Of a DNA stretch of 64,000 nt, positions 27,245 through 36,028 are shown piece by piece; position 1 is the stretch's first letter; each line of letters opens with the position of its first letter. The DNA is taken from contig NZ_JBHRXI010000049.1 in NCBI RefSeq assembly GCF_042648365.1, positions 1-64,000 of the forward strand, given 5' to 3'. The notes below the pieces were generated by a model. That model made no database searches. It was given only the letters and a program-made list of their open reading frames with translations, and was not told where the DNA came from. Source of the DNA: Lutimaribacter_A marinistellae (GTDB lineage: Bacteria; Pseudomonadota; Alphaproteobacteria; Rhodobacterales; Rhodobacteraceae). Made by a program: the position numbers and the translations under genes.

Positions 27245-27607
27245 TCAGGCGTTGGCTTCGCGGATCTTATCGGCGGCATCCTTGTCGTAGGTGACGCCGT
27301 TTTCCTCGAAAAGCTTGTCGAGCTCGCCGGACAGCGTCATCTCGGTGATGATGTCGCAACCGCCGACGAATTCGCCCTTGACGTAAAGCTGCGGGATGGT
27401 GGGCCAGTCGGAATAGTCCTTGATGCCCTGGCGGATCTCTTCGTCGGCCAGCACGTTCACGTCCTGGTAGTCGACGCCCATGTAGTTGAGAACACCCGCC
27501 ACGCGCGAGGAGAAGCCGCATTGCGGCATCGACTTTGTGCCTTTCATGTAGAGCACCACGTCATTGGAGGTGACGGTTTCGCTGATACGGTTTTTTGCGT
27601 CGGTCAT
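27245..27607 (-). CDS. grxD: Monothiol glutaredoxin, Grx4 family
   Basis: A 120-aa CGFS-type glutaredoxin that binds a glutathione-ligated [2Fe-2S] cluster and acts in iron-sulfur trafficking with BolA proteins. The active site is Cys30 in PQCGFSS, with the WPTIPQLYVKGEFVGGCDI segment (cis-Pro and glutathione-binding region). A bolA gene lies upstream in the same orientation, which fits the Grx4-BolA partnership. Confidence 0.95.
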   Translation of the reverse strand: MTDAKNRISETVTSNDVVLYMKGTKSMPQCGFSSRVAGVLNYMGVDYQDVNVLADEEIRQGIKDYSDWPTIPQLYVKGEFVGGCDIITEMTLSGELDKLFEENGVTYDKDAADKIREANA

Positions 27608-27693
27608 GGCATTGCCTCTTCACTGCGCGTTTGTGTCGAAACGATCGGGACGTTTCGCATGACATAAGGCCGCAGGTGCGGCAGGGCAACCGC

Positions 27694-27906
27694 TCACTTC
27701 CTGTTGGACAGGTGTCCCGGTGCGCTTTCGTCGAAGTCGAACATGGCCCGATTGTTCCTGGAGGGGCCGTAAAGGTACCAACGCCGCAGCTCGAGCCAGG
27801 TGGCGCGCAGAAAGATCAGAAGGAATGGCAGCATGAGAAGCGCCAACAGCGGGTGATGTTCCATTCCGGCCAGCGCCTGAAAGGCGGGCACGGGACCATT
27901 CAACAT
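27694..27906 (-). CDS. Small membrane protein of unknown function
   Basis: A 70-aa protein with one strong hydrophobic helix (about residues 18-34, LLALLMLPFLLIFL), followed by a basic segment (RATWLELRRW) and a polar tail. I recognise no family. It sits between bolA and grxD on the same strand, with AAGG nine bases before the ATG. The position suggests cotranscription with the Fe-S trafficking genes, but no function can be assigned. Confidence 0.6.
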   Translation of the reverse strand: MLNGPVPAFQALAGMEHHPLLALLMLPFLLIFLRATWLELRRWYLYGPSRNNRAMFDFDESAPGHLSNRK

Positions 27907-28047
27907 GATGGTCTACCTTGTTGTTATGAAAGACAATGCAAAGGTAGGTTTTTCGGTGGGGCGCTACAAGGCTGCATGCTTGTTACGCTACGTGGCCGCG
28001 TCGGACGTACCGACGGCACGAAGCGCGCCGCCGGCTGTTTCACTGTA

Positions 28048-28290
28048 TCACTCGGGTGCCTTGGTCGTCAGCGCAAGCGCGTGCAATTCGCCTGCAGGGC
28101 CGTCCATCTTGCCCTTGAGCGCAGCATAGACGGCGCGCTGCTGCTGAACGCGGTTCTGACCGCGGAAACTTTCGTCGATGACCTCTGCGGCGTAGTGGTT
28201 TCCGTCGCCCGCGAGGTCGGTAATGGTGATTTTCGCATCCGGAAAGCTTGCCCGGATCAACGCCTCGATTTCATGGGCTTCCATGGCCAT
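28048..28290 (-). CDS. BolA family protein
   Basis: An 80-aa BolA/IbaG-like protein. BolA proteins form [2Fe-2S] complexes with monothiol glutaredoxins. The fold signature is IEALIRASFPDAKITITDLAGDGNHYAAEVIDESFRG with the conserved His in the GDGNHY loop, and a C-terminal HALALTTKAPE. The start at 28290 is chosen because AGGAG lies eight bases upstream. It is upstream of grxD on the same strand. Confidence 0.92.
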   Translation of the reverse strand: MAMEAHEIEALIRASFPDAKITITDLAGDGNHYAAEVIDESFRGQNRVQQQRAVYAALKGKMDGPAGELHALALTTKAPE

Positions 28291-28362
28291 TTGGGTGTCT
28301 CCTGATAACTGCCTCAAGGTTTACGGCGCGGCGTCGCGGCGCGCAAGAGAGCGCGGGTGGCC

Positions 28363-30522
28363 TTAGGCGACCACCTCGGCAAATCGCGTGCGGTAAAGGG
28401 TAGCGAGATCGGCTAGCGGGGCATCGGAACTGCCGACGCGAACGCGGTCCCCGGTGAACCTGCCAACACTGGTTACGGTCACGCCGGCTTGTCCGGCCGC
28501 TATCATCAGCGCCTCGGCCTGGTCGAAATTGCAGGCGACAAGGTAGCGGGCTTGGTCTTCTCCGAAAAGGATCTCTGTCGGGGCATCATCCAGCGCGATG
28601 CCGACTCCCGCGGCCTCGGCCAGCTCGAATGCAGCGAAGATCAATCCGCCGTCCGAGATATCGGTACAGGCCTTGATGAGTTCGCGATTGTCGCGGATGA
28701 AATCGCCGTTTCGTTTCTCGGCCTTGAGGTCGACAGACGGGGCGTCGCCATCCTCGCGGTTGAAGACCTCGGCCAACAGGGCGGATTGACCGAGATGGCC
28801 GGTTGTTTCGCCGATCACCAAGACCATGTGGCCCTCGCGGACTTCGCATCCGATGATGTCTTCGGCTGATTGAAGGAGACCCACTGCACCGATTGTCGGT
28901 GTCGGCAGGATCGCCTGACCGTCAGTTTCGTTGTAGAGCGAGACGTTGCCCGACACGATTGGCATGTTCAGCGCTTCGCAGGCGGCGCCGATACCCTTGA
29001 TGGCGCCAACGAACTGTCCCATGATTTCGGGCTTTTCAGGGTTTCCGAAGTTCAGGTTATCGGTCGAGGCAAGGGGTAGGGCACCAACGGCTGTCAAGTT
29101 GCGATAGGCCTCGGCCACGGCCTGTTTGCCGCCCTCGACGGGGTTCGCGCGCACATAGCGGGGGGTGACATCCGACGTGAAGGCAAGATGTTTGTCCGTT
29201 CCATGAACCCGCACGATTCCCGCGCCCATGCCGGGCGTGCGGGCCGTGTCGGCCATCACCATCGTGTCGTACTGCTCGTAAACCCATTGTTTCGCCGCGT
29301 AATTGGGTGAACAGAGCAGTGCGCGCAAACCGTCGATCGGGTCGATCTGGGGCACGTCGGCCAACGGCTCGGCCTGCGGCGTCGGCTCCCACGGGCGGTC
29401 GTATTCGGGCGCCTGACCCGAAAGCGGCGAGAGCGGCAGGTCGGCCTTGACCTCGTTACCTTGCATGATGAGAAATCGGTCCTCGGCAATCGTTTCGCCA
29501 ACGATGGCGAAATCAAGGTCCCACTTGTCGAAAACCGCCTTGGCCTCGGCCTCTTTCTCGGGGCGCAAAACCATGAGCATGCGCTCCTGGCTTTCGCTCA
29601 GCATCATCTCGTAAGCGGTCATATTCTCTTCACGCTGGGGCACGTGATCGAGGTTGAGGCGAATGCCCAGACCGCCCTTGTCGCCCATTTCCACCGCGGA
29701 ACATGTCAGGCCGGCCGCGCCCATGTCCTGGATCGAGATCACGGCACCCGTCTGCATCAGTTCAAGGCACGCCTCCATCAGGCGCTTTTCGGTGAATGGA
29801 TCACCGACCTGAACGGTGGGTCGCTTTTCTTCGATCGTGTCGTCGAATTCGGCGCTTGCCATTGTGGCGCCGCCGACACCGTCGCGCCCGGTCTTGGCGC
29901 CGAGATAGACCACGGGCATGCCCACGCCGGATGCGGCGGAGTAGAAAATCTTGTCGCTGTCGGCCAGCCCGGCGGCAAAGGCGTTCACGAGGCAATTGCC
30001 GTTATAGGCAGGGTGGAAGCGAACCTCGCCACCGACGCAAGGCACGCCGAAACAGTTGCCGTATCCGCCGATCCCTTCGACAACGCCATTGACCAATTGG
30101 CGGGTCTTGGGATGGTCGGGTTCGCCGAATGACAACGCGTTCATCGAAGCGATGGGGCGCGCGCCCATGGTAAACACGTCGCGCAGGATGCCGCCCACTC
30201 CGGTCGCCGCGCCCTGGTAGGGCTCGATGTAGGAGGGATGATTGTGGCTTTCCATCTTGAAGACCACGGCCTGTCCGTCGCCGATATCGACAACGCCCGC
30301 GTTCTCACCCGGGCCGCAGATGACCTGGGGGCCGGACGTGGGCAGGGTGCGCAGCCATTTCTTGGAGGACTTGTACGAGCAATGCTCGTTCCACATGGCC
30401 GAAAAGATACCCAGTTCGGTAAAGCTGGGTTCGCGCCCGATGATCTGAAGGATGCGGTCGTACTCGTCGGGTTTCAACCCGTGATCGGCGATCAGGTCGG
30501 GTGTGATGGCGGGCTCTTGCAT
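28363..30522 (-). CDS. purL: Phosphoribosylformylglycinamidine synthase subunit PurL
   Basis: Small-form PurL (719 aa), the ATP-dependent synthetase subunit that with PurQ (glutaminase) and PurS converts FGAR to FGAM in purine synthesis. Hallmarks: FSAMWNEHCSYKSSKKWL near the N-terminus, GIGDGQAVVFKMESHNHPSYIEPYQGAATGVGGI around 80-110, and the second PurM-like half. The partners purS and purQ are 20 kb away at 49985 and 51278, so the subunits are not co-transcribed. Confidence 0.97.
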   Translation of the reverse strand: MQEPAITPDLIADHGLKPDEYDRILQIIGREPSFTELGIFSAMWNEHCSYKSSKKWLRTLPTSGPQVICGPGENAGVVDIGDGQAVVFKMESHNHPSYIEPYQGAATGVGGILRDVFTMGARPIASMNALSFGEPDHPKTRQLVNGVVEGIGGYGNCFGVPCVGGEVRFHPAYNGNCLVNAFAAGLADSDKIFYSAASGVGMPVVYLGAKTGRDGVGGATMASAEFDDTIEEKRPTVQVGDPFTEKRLMEACLELMQTGAVISIQDMGAAGLTCSAVEMGDKGGLGIRLNLDHVPQREENMTAYEMMLSESQERMLMVLRPEKEAEAKAVFDKWDLDFAIVGETIAEDRFLIMQGNEVKADLPLSPLSGQAPEYDRPWEPTPQAEPLADVPQIDPIDGLRALLCSPNYAAKQWVYEQYDTMVMADTARTPGMGAGIVRVHGTDKHLAFTSDVTPRYVRANPVEGGKQAVAEAYRNLTAVGALPLASTDNLNFGNPEKPEIMGQFVGAIKGIGAACEALNMPIVSGNVSLYNETDGQAILPTPTIGAVGLLQSAEDIIGCEVREGHMVLVIGETTGHLGQSALLAEVFNREDGDAPSVDLKAEKRNGDFIRDNRELIKACTDISDGGLIFAAFELAEAAGVGIALDDAPTEILFGEDQARYLVACNFDQAEALMIAAGQAGVTVTSVGRFTGDRVRVGSSDAPLADLATLYRTRFAEVVA

Positions 30523-30621
30523 GTTCGGGCGCTTCCCTCTCGGCGTCGGTCGCCACGTCTTTAGTGCAAGGTCGGGCCGGTGGAAAGACCCGCGCGCGCG
30601 GCGCGTCGCTGCCTTTGCCCG

Positions 30622-30657
30622 CGCAAAGAAAAAGCCCGGACCGCGAGCGGACCGGGC
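30622..30657 (-). terminator. Intrinsic terminator of the secreted-protein gene
   Basis: Read leftward, a GC-rich hairpin (GCCCGG at 30634-30639 pairing with CCGGGC at 30652-30657, plus inner pairs) is followed by TTTTTCTTT. This ends the leftward gene at 30699-31097 before purL. Confidence 0.7.
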
Positions 30658-30698
30658 AGGTTTGTCTTTCGATTGTTCTGATTGTTATCCGCGGTGGG

Positions 30699-31097
30699 TC
30701 AGTCGACGACGACCACGTTGTAATCAGGCGCGGTCTTGTCGGCGGCGTGGCTCAGCAGGTAGGTGCTGATGGCGTCGGCGCTCCAGGTGAGTTCGATCGA
30801 GCCACCCGATTCCCACATCTCGTCGAGCGCAAAGATCCAACCGGCCACGCCATCGACAGCGCCTTCGTCGAACATCACGTGGATGCGGCGGTCGCCAGCG
30901 GCGTTCGCATCGACCTTGGTCACGTTGCCGATCTTCATGCCGGTCGAGTCGTAAACCGGGTTGCCGACGAATTCGACATTCTCTTCAAGGAAGGTTTCGT
31001 CAGCGTCGCCGCGCGTTGCGCTCTCGGTCAGGACCAGGGCACTTGCACTGGTGGTGGCAAGGGCAAGAGCAGCCGCGGTAGCAAAGATGCGTTTCAT
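30699..31097 (-). CDS. Secreted protein of unknown function (possible PRC-barrel-like)
   Basis: A 132-aa exported protein with a clear Sec signal peptide (MKRIFATAAALALATTSASA). The mature part contains GNPVYDSTGMKIGNVTKVDANAAG, which weakly resembles the start of a PRC-barrel fold, then a DRRIHVMFDEG strand and an acidic C-terminal half. No cysteine or catalytic motif is visible. It stands alone with its own terminator, suggesting monocistronic expression as a periplasmic protein. Confidence 0.7.
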   Translation of the reverse strand: MKRIFATAAALALATTSASALVLTESATRGDADETFLEENVEFVGNPVYDSTGMKIGNVTKVDANAAGDRRIHVMFDEGAVDGVAGWIFALDEMWESGGSIELTWSADAISTYLLSHAADKTAPDYNVVVVD

Positions 31098-31176
31098 GGG
31101 TCTGTTCCTTGTGCTGTTGTGCCGGAATAACGGCGCCTGACAGGAATAGTTCCCGGGAAAATTCGGGGTCCAGTAT

Positions 31177-32319
31177 TCAAAAACGCTGGCCCACGTAGAT
31201 GTATAGGTTGGTTTCGGACCGGTCATTCCGGCTGACATCGACCGAGAAATCAAGGGGGAATTGCTTGGACACGCGATAGCGGGCGCCAAGTCCGTAAGCG
31301 CTGTGCGTGCCCCCGGCATCAAGCGTATCGAATTCCGATCCGGTCTGGCCAATACCGCCGAAAACCACGCCGCCGATCCGTTCCGTGAACCTGTGGCGCA
31401 GTTCGACCTGCAGCGAGGCAGATCGAAAATCCAGCAGTTGGGTGGCCGAGAACCCGCGAAAGGCATCCGTCGTTCCCAGCCCGCACTGGTCGAAAAACGG
31501 CGTTTCCTGCGAGGCAGCACATAGCGAGGCGCGGGCGGCAATCACGCCGCGTTCATATGGTCGAAAATAGGTCGTGAAATTGGCATAGGCCTTCTGGTAA
31601 TCCTGAACCAGACCCGACAAGGCGATGCCATGCGCTGCCTGGAACCCAAGGTGGTGCCCGGTGGTGGGATAGATCGAATCGTCGCGCGTGTCCCATTCTG
31701 CGATCACCCCTACATTCGCAACCTCGACGGCGAGGAACTGGTCGAAAGGAGGCGGGATCGGCGGCAAGCCGGGGCTGGCGGGGGCAATGCTGGTGTCGAG
31801 GTAGCGGACGCTGGCACCGAAAGACAGGTCTGGTGTCACACCGTAGGACAAGGCGATCCGTCCCAGGATACCGTCCTGCCTGATCGGGAGGACACCCGGA
31901 TTCGTATAGAGGTCGTATTGAACGTCCGCCTCGGCGCCAAGCAGCCTGAGGATCCACCGGTTTTCGCTGAAATAGAAGTTCGCGGCAAATCCGGCCGCCA
32001 TGCTGCCATTGTCGGAACGTAGGCCACCGATGCCGATGACCGACGGTTTGGAGCTTTCGTCGAACTGGAAAAGATAGCCCAAGCCGATAGCCAGACCCGA
32101 GCCAATGGTCGGGTTTGAGAACGGGATAGGTGCGACCACCAGAGAACCGTTTCGAAAGCCGACGGCGTCGGCCTCTTGCGTTTGCGAGACGGGGCTGACC
32201 GACGTGTCGAGAATACCATCGCGCGTTTGGGCCGCCGCGGGACTTGCGGCGAGAAAGACGCTGCCGAGTAGCAAAGTGATGCTTGCGAGGCGTTTCGAGA
32301 GGTATTGACCAAACATCAT
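31177..32319 (-). CDS. BamA/D15-type outer membrane beta-barrel protein
   Basis: A 380-aa protein with a signal peptide (cleavage likely after SPAAA, near residue 30) and a chain of alternating amphipathic strands. It ends in aromatic residues (YIYVGQRF, C-terminal Phe), the recognition signal for BAM-mediated insertion. It resembles the surface antigen D15 barrel without POTRA domains; FRGF and the VFGGIGQTG segment fit that fold. The substrate is unknown. It lies 63 nt downstream of the MscS gene on the same strand. Confidence 0.78.
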   Translation of the reverse strand: MMFGQYLSKRLASITLLLGSVFLAASPAAAQTRDGILDTSVSPVSQTQEADAVGFRNGSLVVAPIPFSNPTIGSGLAIGLGYLFQFDESSKPSVIGIGGLRSDNGSMAAGFAANFYFSENRWILRLLGAEADVQYDLYTNPGVLPIRQDGILGRIALSYGVTPDLSFGASVRYLDTSIAPASPGLPPIPPPFDQFLAVEVANVGVIAEWDTRDDSIYPTTGHHLGFQAAHGIALSGLVQDYQKAYANFTTYFRPYERGVIAARASLCAASQETPFFDQCGLGTTDAFRGFSATQLLDFRSASLQVELRHRFTERIGGVVFGGIGQTGSEFDTLDAGGTHSAYGLGARYRVSKQFPLDFSVDVSRNDRSETNLYIYVGQRF

Positions 32320-32382
32320 CCCGACCTTCGATGAAATCCAAGTCGGCAGATCGGGCGGGCGATCCGCCCGACTTGCAGACGA

Positions 32383-34647
32383 TTATTCCCGTTTGGCGAT
32401 TTCCTGGTTGACGACCTCGCCGGCAGCGGCGCCGATGGCAGCTTTCTGCTCCTCCGAGATATGTTCGGCCTCTTCCAGGCCCGGAATGGCGACACGCACC
32501 TCGCGGCGGGCAAAGTCGATCCCGTTCTCGGCAAAGGCTTTCTTGACCCGGTTGTAGATCTCTTTGCGCAGGGTGAACTGTTTGCCGGGCTTGGCCATGA
32601 ACTTGCCGCGGATGATCATACCGACATCGTCGAAGTCGAAGACGCCCTGGCTTTTGAACGGCTGCAGGAAACCATCCTTGTGCTCGGGTTCCTCCATCAT
32701 CTCGGCGCCGATCTTCTTGAAGATTTTCTTGACCTTGTTTGGATCGGTGTCGAAGGGAACTGTGAACTTCAGCTTCATGATGACCCAGTCGCGGCTGAAG
32801 TTCGTAAGCTTGGCGATTTCGCCGTAGGGAATGGTGTGGACCGGGCCGCGATGGTGGCGCAGTTGCATCGAGCGGATTGAAATCTTCTCGACCGTGCCGG
32901 TTGTGCCGCCGACATCCACGTACTCGCCTACGCGAAAGGCGTCGTCGATCAGGAAGAAGATGCCGCCAACGATGTCACTGACCAGTTTTTGGGCACCGAA
33001 ACCAATGGCCAGACCCATGATACCGGCACCGGCGAGCAGCGGCGTGATGTCGAGACCAAGCGCGCCAAGCGCCAGCAATCCGAAGATAACCGCGATCGCA
33101 ACCTGAGCGGTCACCCGAAGCAATGGCAATACGGTGGCCAGACGCGAGCCGCCCGCGCCGCCGCCTTCGCCGGCCTCTTCGTCGGGTTCGGCACCCGCGG
33201 TCTGTTCCTTGGCGAGCCTCCGGTTGATCCAGAGCGAGACCACCTCGTTGATGATGTAGCCGATTGCCAGGATGATCAGGAACTCGACAATCGCGGCGCT
33301 TTCATTCTGATCGGTACCGGCAAGCGCGCGCAGGTCGATATCCCAGACATCGGCGATCTGAAGCACGACGAAGATACCGGCGAGAACCCGGCCAATCCGG
33401 ATGAAACTGCGCTTGGTCGATTTGTAAGCACGCTCGGCGACGGGCCCGGTGCCGATCATCGGCGGTTGGGTATGCCTGACGACGCCGCGGATCAGCGTGT
33501 CGATTGCCGGGGCCATGAGCAACCAGAACATGGTTACGAAATGCGCGCCGCCGGCTACGGCGGACAATAGATCGCGGTTGCCGGTGGCCGCCACGATCTC
33601 GACGATCAGCCACATGACAGCCGAAACCCCGATGGCGAAATAGGGATACAGATCTGCGACACGTTCATCGAAGTTGGTCCGGTCCGGATCGGTCCCGCGC
33701 ATCATGTCGCTGAGGCCTTCGCGGGCGGTCCAAGCAATCAGAGCGATATAGAGATGGATCGCTGTGTTGAGCCAGAATCCAAGGCGCATTTCACCCATCG
33801 GAACGCCGTTCAACGCATTGAAGCGCACGATGAACAGGGTGAAGCCGATCAGAAGGAACAGCCCGATCTGATTGCGATGCAGATAAGTTGCCCATTTGTC
33901 GCTTACATTCACCATGCGCAGATCGGGGCGTTCGGGTGCCAGGATGAAGCGGGAAATGGCACCACCAAGGCGAGGGAGCCAGATCAGGTAGAGTACGAAA
34001 GGGGAGGCATAGGTGATCTGTTCCGGTGTCAGCAGATAGCGGCCAACAAGGACGAGGGTGTAGTAGAAGACCACCAGCCCAAGCAATTCGCGGCAGAACC
34101 GGCGGAAGAGAAAGCTGACAGCGCCGCGCAGATCGGCTGTTGCACCGGCTTGCGTGTCCCTTATCCAGCGTCTTGTCCAAAGTCCCACGGCCATTTCCGC
34201 AGCAAAGCCGATGGCAAGCGCCAGAAGGGTGAAGCCGAAGAGTTGCAACAGGCCTGTCGAACCGAAGGTGTCGGCAAAGTTCGCGAAGGATTGCACTTGG
34301 TTGCCGAAGAGGTTGGGGACCTTGCGCAGCACGTCCAGCCACGAGGCAAGAATAGCGCCGACCGTATCCTGAGCGATGCTCAGAAGCCCTTGTTCAGGCG
34401 CCGGAGCCTCTGCACGTGCGGCTGCAACCGCGTCGAGCCGGTCGAGGAGCAGGGCGCGTACCTCGTCGTCCGACATGCGGGCAACCAGATCGTCCACCAT
34501 TTCCGGGGTCAAGTCCTCTGGCACCACGGGCGCCGCCGCTTCGGTCGAACTGCCCATACTTGTGGTGCCTGGAACCTGTGCCAGTACCTGGCTTGTTGCG
34601 AATAAGAGAAAGAAAACGCTGCAAACGAATTTCAGAAAAGACGTCAC
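32383..34647 (-). CDS. Large mechanosensitive ion channel, MscS family
   Basis: A 754-aa MscS-superfamily protein. A signal peptide (VTSFLKFVCSVFFLLFATSQVLA), a periplasmic N-terminal region and about ten helices precede the MscS core: the pore helix region LLAGAGIMGLAIGFGAQKLVSDIVGGIFFLIDD (about 555-590), the beta domain with FRVGEYVDVGGTTGTVEKISIRSMQLR, and the C-terminal alpha/beta domain. Such large forms protect against hypo-osmotic shock. The GTG at 34647 gives a proper signal peptide; an ATG at 34677 adds ten residues. Expected as an osmotic safety valve in a marine organism. Confidence 0.88.
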   Translation of the reverse strand: MTSFLKFVCSVFFLLFATSQVLAQVPGTTSMGSSTEAAAPVVPEDLTPEMVDDLVARMSDDEVRALLLDRLDAVAAARAEAPAPEQGLLSIAQDTVGAILASWLDVLRKVPNLFGNQVQSFANFADTFGSTGLLQLFGFTLLALAIGFAAEMAVGLWTRRWIRDTQAGATADLRGAVSFLFRRFCRELLGLVVFYYTLVLVGRYLLTPEQITYASPFVLYLIWLPRLGGAISRFILAPERPDLRMVNVSDKWATYLHRNQIGLFLLIGFTLFIVRFNALNGVPMGEMRLGFWLNTAIHLYIALIAWTAREGLSDMMRGTDPDRTNFDERVADLYPYFAIGVSAVMWLIVEIVAATGNRDLLSAVAGGAHFVTMFWLLMAPAIDTLIRGVVRHTQPPMIGTGPVAERAYKSTKRSFIRIGRVLAGIFVVLQIADVWDIDLRALAGTDQNESAAIVEFLIILAIGYIINEVVSLWINRRLAKEQTAGAEPDEEAGEGGGAGGSRLATVLPLLRVTAQVAIAVIFGLLALGALGLDITPLLAGAGIMGLAIGFGAQKLVSDIVGGIFFLIDDAFRVGEYVDVGGTTGTVEKISIRSMQLRHHRGPVHTIPYGEIAKLTNFSRDWVIMKLKFTVPFDTDPNKVKKIFKKIGAEMMEEPEHKDGFLQPFKSQGVFDFDDVGMIIRGKFMAKPGKQFTLRKEIYNRVKKAFAENGIDFARREVRVAIPGLEEAEHISEEQKAAIGAAAGEVVNQEIAKRE

Positions 34648-34784
34648 TGTAGCCCCCGGTCGAAGTCCATTGCCCAAAAGGTCCGGGCAAGTTTAGGGGA
34701 CGTCGCGACAGGTGCCTAATGCCAACTCTGAAAAGTTGTGATTTTTCCCGCGCGACAGGGCGTGTCGGACACAGAACAAAAAAA

Positions 34785-34805
34785 GGCCGAGCACTAAGCT
34801 CGGCC
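34785..34805 (-). terminator. Intrinsic terminator downstream of the LysR gene
   Basis: An 8-bp perfect stem GGCCGAGC/GCTCGGCC with loop ACTAA; read leftward it is followed by seven T residues. It is about 150 nt beyond the LysR stop codon, implying a long 3' UTR or a separate short leftward transcript. Confidence 0.8.
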
Positions 34806-34955
34806 ATAGTCCAACAGGGAGGTATGAAGATGATGAGCAATGATGCGCCATCGCCTTCGAGTGCCGATTTAGGCGGCGGTCTGTGAACGATCAAGGAAAA
34901 TAATGTCGCATATGCAGCATTGCTGATATGCTAACAGTGCATAGCTATTGAGGAG

Positions 34956-35861
34956 CTATAATTTCCCGAGATCCCTCAACGTCTTGCGGTGAGCAATTAT
35001 CTCGTCCTGAACGAAGTCGCGGAAGGCTGAAATGCGCTGTGAATGGCGCAGCTCTTCGGGGTAGGCGAGATAGACGGGCACGTCCGCCGAGACAATGTCG
35101 GGCAGAACCTGGACAAGGGCCGGGAAATCCTCGGTCACGTAATCGGGCAGCACGCCAATGCCGAGATCGTGCAGAACACCCTGCAGGACACCGAAGTAAT
35201 TGTTCACTGTCAGCAGAGACGATGGGTTTGCCGTCATAAGGTGCTGTACGAGCGTTGCGCCCGCGCCAACCTGCGCCGCTGACGGGTTTTGACACACCAG
35301 CCGGTGTTTTGCGATGTCTTCGATCGACTCCGGTGTGCCGTTGCGCGCAAGGTATTCGGATGAAGCATAAAGTGCCATTCGGACCGTCATCAGGCGCTTG
35401 CGGATGAGGTCCGCCTGGCTGGGTTCCTTCATTCGGATCGCGACATCCGCTTCGCGCATCGGCAGGTCCAGAACCCGTTCTTCTAGCATCAGGTCGACCT
35501 TGAGCTCGGGATATTTCTCATAAAGCGCGGGCAGGCGGGGGGCCAGCCACAGGGTGCCGAAACCGAATGTGGTCGTAACACGCAGTTCGCCGAACACCTC
35601 CTCCTCGCTGTCGCGAATACGCGCGGCAGCAGCGTCGAGTCGCTTGGACATCGCGGATGTCGCGTCGAATAGCAGCTCGCCCTGTTCGGTCAGGATCAAC
35701 CCGCGCGCGTGCCGATGAAACAGCGTCGCGTTAAGCGATTCCTCGAGCGCGCGCACTTGGCGGCTGACGGCAGATTGCGACAGGTTCAGCTTGTCCCCGG
35801 CATGGGTCAGGCTGCCTGCGTCGGCCACGGCGTGAAAGATTCTCAGCTTGTCCCAGTCCAT
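34956..35861 (-). CDS. LysR family transcriptional regulator
   Basis: A 301-aa LysR regulator: N-terminal winged HTH (MDWDKLRIFHAVADAGSLTHAGDKLNLSQSAVSRQVRALEE as segments of residues 1-41) and a C-terminal effector-binding domain. It is divergent from the indolepyruvate oxidoreductase gene, the usual LysR arrangement, and an inverted pair of GTCACAAT sequences lies in the shared intergenic region. In Phaeobacter ior1 feeds phenylalanine catabolism toward phenylacetyl-CoA; this regulator is likely to control that step, but the effector is unknown. Confidence 0.9.
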   Translation of the reverse strand: MDWDKLRIFHAVADAGSLTHAGDKLNLSQSAVSRQVRALEESLNATLFHRHARGLILTEQGELLFDATSAMSKRLDAAAARIRDSEEEVFGELRVTTTFGFGTLWLAPRLPALYEKYPELKVDLMLEERVLDLPMREADVAIRMKEPSQADLIRKRLMTVRMALYASSEYLARNGTPESIEDIAKHRLVCQNPSAAQVGAGATLVQHLMTANPSSLLTVNNYFGVLQGVLHDLGIGVLPDYVTEDFPALVQVLPDIVSADVPVYLAYPEELRHSQRISAFRDFVQDEIIAHRKTLRDLGKL

Positions 35862-35913
35862 TGATCCAGTTTCCGAAATCCGGTTCGCGTCCTATATCAG
35901 ATGGGAGTGATTT

Positions 35914-35980
35914 GTCACAATCAACTGACATACCGTTGCGGAACTGCGAAAATACCTCTATAAAGGTCAGTAATTGTGAC
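35914..35980 (+). promoter_or_regulatory. Promoter of the IOR gene with flanking inverted LysR-type half-sites
   Basis: TTGCGG (35936-35941) and TATAAA (35959-35964) with a 17-nt spacer form a good sigma70-type promoter. GTCACAAT (35914-35921) and its inverse ATTGTGAC (35973-35980) flank it, 59 nt apart. Their placement near -55 and +5 relative to the predicted start suggests binding sites for the divergent LysR regulator. Confidence 0.5.
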
Positions 35981-36028
35981 CCAATATGCCCATAAGCTGG
36001 GCAGCCAATCGACGTTGGGAGGCGTCCG

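Noticed and set aside
34824..34886. A 20-codon + strand reading frame near an AGGGAGG sequence upstream of the LysR 3' end
   Set aside because: The site is only one base from the first ATG (seven from the next), there is no clear promoter, and the product has low complexity. Not enough to call a gene.
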